The translations under genes and the position numbers were made by a program. From Trichuris trichiura (lineage: Eukaryota > Nematoda > Enoplea > Trichinellida > Trichuridae), in contig JBAJFE010000060.1 in NCBI GenBank assembly GCA_037903355.1, positions 2,108,001 to 2,172,000 of the forward strand: a DNA stretch of 64,000 bases, written 5' to 3'. Positions 60,786 to 64,000 of the stretch are shown here, piece after piece. Position 1 is the first letter of the stretch. Every line of letters begins with the position of its first letter. The notes beneath the pieces were generated by a model. That model did not search any database. It was not told where the DNA came from and saw nothing but the letters and a program-made list of their open reading frames with translations.

Positions 60786-61922
60786 ATGTACGAAGATATA
60801 AGTCGCTTGCAAAAGCATCAAGCAGTTAAGCATAGCATCTCGGAATGTTTGAAGATTGCTGAAAAATTGGTCCGACTTCGAAGAATAGACATTCGAATGC
60901 AGCGCCACGTGCAAGGTTTGCTTGACGAGTGCGTGTTCAAGTTGGTGAAGACTAAAGGTTGTCCTATTCAACGTCCTTCCGCTATAGCTGAATTGCAAGT
61001 TATCAATGAACTGGGCGCATTTTTTTTGGATAGGGAAGCGCCGGACCAACGGCAGCGGTTGTTCTTGTTTAAAATTGTTTTCCTTGGACGCGAAGACGAC
61101 GCTGAAGTGCACGAGTGCAGGCTGGACTTTTTGGCCAGATTTGTGAATGTTTCCATATTCTTGGAATGGGGCCCAGTTTTAACGGATACCGCCCTGTGGT
61201 TGCAAGAAGAGCTGCTCATCAAAGGCCAAATAGGTCCAATTCACGCATTTTGCAATAAACTAGCCGGGGGATTATTCGCAGGCGATTTGGACGACCATTG
61301 CTACGAAGCCCTATTGAGCCTTGGCGATCTGTGCCCTTCTTTGGCCATTATTTTGCTCCTTTTCCTTATCGATGAAAGGGATCACTTTGTTATGCCACGA
61401 ATAGCATTGCTTGAAAGCGTCGCTGAATGGCTTACGGAGCAGCCAAAGGCTCTTTTTATTTTATTAAGAGATGCCGGTTCCAGCAAGTCGGCATTCGCGG
61501 TAACTGTATTTGATTTGGTTAGCCAATGCATGGACAAATTAGCATGTTTATGCGTCACCTACGCCATAAGGGCCGAAGGTGACGTTTCCGAGTCGATGGC
61601 ATTGACAATGTCGAAAATCCGTTTAGCCTTACTCAAGATTCTTCAAACGATGTCCAAAGTATCGAGTAGCGAGTTGAAAAGTTGCTGTCTTTCCGGCAGA
61701 TACGCAGGCGAAATGTTGCTTCAAGTTGCCGACTACAAACGCCGTAGGGAATCGTTTGATGCGAAACTGAATGGAGCCTTGGATGCCTTCGGTCAAATTA
61801 TGGTCACAGCACTGATAGGCAATGCGTTTGCCGGCAGCAAACATGATTTTAATATGAGCGTTTGCTATCAGCTCACTTATGGTCATCCATTGCTCAATTA
61901 CTTCTTCTCTGTTCTGTCTTAA
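60786..61922 (+). CDS. INTS15: Integrator complex subunit 15 (C7orf26) homologue
   Basis: A single-exon frame of 378 residues, all-helical in appearance and without transmembrane segments. It matches the remembered layout of human C7orf26/INTS15 in order: an ELQVINELGAFF block, a segment ending TALWLQEE (human ASWLQRT), CNKLAGGL (human VRLAKAL), then LLESVAEWLTEQPKALFILL (human DLLEMIVTWIFEDPRLILI). A C-terminal DAFGQIMVTAL...GHPLLNYFFSV end corresponds to the human LDRLAQALQVA...NNLLQLVIS end. Human INTS15 belongs to the nuclear Integrator complex that processes snRNAs and attenuates transcription. I place the start at the ATG at 60786, just after an acceptor-like TTTGCAG; the frame is open further upstream, so an upstream start or exon is possible. 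The stop overlaps an AATAAA at 61921-61926 that may serve as the poly(A) signal. Named from remembered similarity, without a search. Confidence 0.75.
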   Translation: MYEDISRLQKHQAVKHSISECLKIAEKLVRLRRIDIRMQRHVQGLLDECVFKLVKTKGCPIQRPSAIAELQVINELGAFFLDREAPDQRQRLFLFKIVFLGREDDAEVHECRLDFLARFVNVSIFLEWGPVLTDTALWLQEELLIKGQIGPIHAFCNKLAGGLFAGDLDDHCYEALLSLGDLCPSLAIILLLFLIDERDHFVMPRIALLESVAEWLTEQPKALFILLRDAGSSKSAFAVTVFDLVSQCMDKLACLCVTYAIRAEGDVSESMALTMSKIRLALLKILQTMSKVSSSELKSCCLSGRYAGEMLLQVADYKRRRESFDAKLNGALDAFGQIMVTALIGNAFAGSKHDFNMSVCYQLTYGHPLLNYFFSVLS

Positions 61923-63101
61923 TAAACCAAAGGAATGAGCAAGTAACAACCACGCCAAAGAGTGAGCTAATACCAATAAGCCATTCGTTAAAACGCAATT
62001 AATATATACGTGGCCGAAAAAGGTTAGTAGTCGTTTCGCGCTTTTACATATGCGCGGCTGAGGTTGTTCCTTTCATGATGCTGATATCTCTCTTTTTAAT
62101 TACCGCGTTGTAAAGGAATCAGCTATGAACTATTCAATACTTAGGTCCTGTGCGTTAGTTGCCCAAAAAAGAGTCATTAAAAAGCGACGTATAGTAAAGC
62201 GCATAGTCTTTCTATAATTGATTTTCGGCATTGCGACTACTTTTATTTTTGACTGGAGTTGTTAACACGTTTAACTGCTGCTCTCCGTAAGCTAGTGATA
62301 AGCAGGCACGTTTGCCGTTCGATAGAAAGCTACAGAAAAGTTGAAATCAATTTTATTGACACAAAAGAAGTTGACAGTGCGATGCCAGCATTGGCAACGT
62401 GATGGCGAAAAGGCATTGAAAAATGTGAATGAGTTTTTCCTCGTCAAAACGAGGATTGAACTGACGTTTCACCGTCCGGCTGAATATGGCGGCCAATATC
62501 AGAGTTACTTCGTATCCGTGACACGTGCAGCTGATCAACTCCGAACGCTTCAGCCTTTAAAGCTTCTAATCGATGACATATTTTAGGTATTTTCTTGTTC
62601 GTCGCTCGAAGCGTCAGCCGAAAGTTCGGATGTCCCAACGGAAAACAGCTCTCTACTCCGCACCAGCCAATGCATTCAGAAATATCGTTCATGGAAGGCC
62701 TTTTCACGGGGGGAATATCTTCGTACTAATTGGTAGCCCATATCGTCTGAACCTTCAATTGGCCATCCATTGTATAAAAATTTTTATCGTCTCTGCCAAA
62801 CCGCTCACGCGCATGCCTATCGTCTGCACTGAAGCGTTAAACCGCCGCTCAACTACCACCGTAGCCGCCTTACTGATTTTCAGGTGCATTGCTCACATTT
62901 TCTCGTTATAAAGTGTTTTCAGGTACATAGTTGAAGTAATGCAGGTATTGTGTTGATTTGACGGCTAGTTACGTACAAATGCACGATTCTTTTAACACTT
63001 GAGCATCCTACTCGTAATTTGAATCCCCTAATTAGGAAAAAAGCGGGAACAGCTAGTTTGTTGCCCATAGAGAATAACAATAGTCTCTTGAGTCGAACGT
63101 A
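61923..63101. other. Intergenic, no supported gene
   Basis: Overlapping open frames on both strands at 62341-62911 are short and motif-free. I see no RNA gene or repeat. It ends at the TA that borders the mariner. Confidence 0.45.
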
Positions 63102-64000
63102 TTGGGTTGTTTCATAAGTTCGTTCTGCTTTTTTCGACTACTCTAACTTAATTTTTTTCCATCGAAAATACAAACTGTTTAGCCAACAATGTATTTCCCC
63201 TCACTATTCACTACTTCTTCCCAACGATTGGCCAGCTGTTCTATCCCGCGTCGGTAGAAATGTGGGGGTTTGGAGGAGAAGAAGTCGGAGAGCTATTTTT
63301 AGAGGTCTTCGTCATTATTGAAGGAAGCACCGCGCAAGTTGACAGCGAGCGAGCGGAAAAGGTGATAGTCGGAAGAAGCGAGGTCAGGAGAATAACCCGG
63401 ATGAGGAAGCACCTCCCATCCGAGTTCTTGGATGGCTGTTTTTGTGATTGTTGCTGTGTGCGGTCGGGCATTGTCGTGCTGCAGCATGATGTCATGTTCC
63501 TTCTTTTGCCTTTTCTGCTGAACTGCGCTCGCCAAACGCCGTAATTGTTCCACATAAATTGTGGCGGTTATAGCCTGGTTTTTTGGAAGCAATTCGAGAT
63601 GTATAACACCCTCACAGTCCCACCAGACGGACAGCATAGTCTTTCGTTAGTGCAATTTGGGCGTCGCTCGCGGGGTTGGATTCTTACCAGGACTCAGCCA
63701 CTCCTTCCTTTGTTTCATGTTGACGAACAGACACCACTTTTCGTCATCTGTAATGATCTGGCTGAAGAATGGGCGACGTTGGGTCACGGCTTGACGGTAT
63801 GGAGCGAGAAGAGAACCTGCGGCAGAAACGGGCCGAATTTTGTCATCTCGACTCAACTGATGTGGCACCCATAATCCCATTTTCTGTACCTTTCCCATAG
63901 ATAGCAAATGTTAGCTCACAGTCACATGACTGCAGCCAACCTTCTCAGCCAGTTCGCGTGTCGACTGTCGTGGATCTTCGTGCACTAGGGCGTTCAGTCT
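63102..64000 (-). mobile_element. Mariner-family DNA transposon, cut by the window edge
   Basis: The left end begins TTGGGTTGTTTCATAAGTTCG directly after a TA (63100-63101), the usual mariner target. The transposase runs from beyond the right edge leftward and stops at 63179-63181, about 80 bp inside the terminus. The other terminus is outside the window. Confidence 0.88.
63179..64000 (-). pseudogene. Mariner (D,D34D) transposase, with premature stops
   Basis: The frame stays constant but is interrupted by stops: at about 63932-63934 (after HVTVS), at 63650-63652 (after TPKLH, probably from a Gln codon) and two near 63293-63301 (after NDEDL). The catalytic residues are visible: TDDEKWC, HDNARPHTA, and SPDLASSDYHLF, with 34 residues between the second and third Asp, the mariner signature. 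The C-terminus is rich in aromatic and basic residues (PPHFYRRGIEQL). The N-terminal helix-turn-helix runs off the window (RELAEKVGCSHVTV). The copy is dead. Confidence 0.9.

Noticed and set aside
1..64000. tRNA, rRNA or CRISPR features
   Set aside because: I saw no cloverleaf with a credible T-arm and anticodon pairing, no rRNA-like segment and no short regularly spaced repeats. Short GTTCGA-like hits lack the rest of a tRNA.

Overview
This window is animal nuclear DNA. Genes are split by many short GT-AG introns (mostly 40-70 bp, some kilobases long). Several proteins are recognisable metazoan families, and much of the rest is layered transposable-element debris. Degenerate TTAGGC-type repeats, the nematode telomere motif, lie inside one intron. 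With the Ly-6-like protein, the Penelope-like retroelements and the compact introns, they suggest a nematode. A basal (Dorylaimia-type) nematode such as a whipworm relative is my best guess, but that is inference.

Left third (1-25 kb). A small GPI-anchored Ly-6/three-finger-like protein gene (4333-5812, +) is the only gene I can assemble in the first 11 kb. A basonuclin/disco-family zinc-finger gene follows (11597-20009, +), with six exons, a 4-kb intron and both diagnostic zinc-finger pairs. The splicing factor SF3A3 gene (21695-24936, -) has ten exons, and every splice phase closes.

Middle (26.9-43.7 kb). A broken Penelope-like element, PLE-A, occupies 26885-31716; a hAT transposon with a perfect 8-bp target duplication has jumped into one of its terminal repeats. 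An OCRL/INPP5B-type inositol polyphosphate 5-phosphatase gene (32176-38787, +) has 19 exons encoding 724 residues. Its eighth intron is a nest of inverted repeats, a palindromic Tigger-like MITE, a PLE-A fragment and interstitial telomere-like repeats. A partial multi-CUB gene lies on the opposite strand (40719-41896).

Right third (43.7-64 kb). A tandem array of about four 2.1-2.2-kb units (43.7-53.7 kb) carries a solo LTR in one unit and a PLE with a nested hAT in the same unit; target duplications mark each insertion. Then come a coiled-coil protein with a C-terminal zinc-finger-like motif (54694-55860, +), a second broken Penelope-like element, PLE-B (56474-59475, -), a gene I identify as the Integrator subunit INTS15/C7orf26 homologue (60786-61922, +), and a mariner with premature stops running off the right edge.

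The cellular genes belong to unrelated housekeeping or regulatory systems (snRNA processing, splicing, phosphoinositide turnover, transcription) and do not form one pathway. The most notable non-coding signal is a hammerhead ribozyme motif in the terminal repeats of both PLE families: the helices differ in sequence but keep pairing, while the catalytic core is retained.
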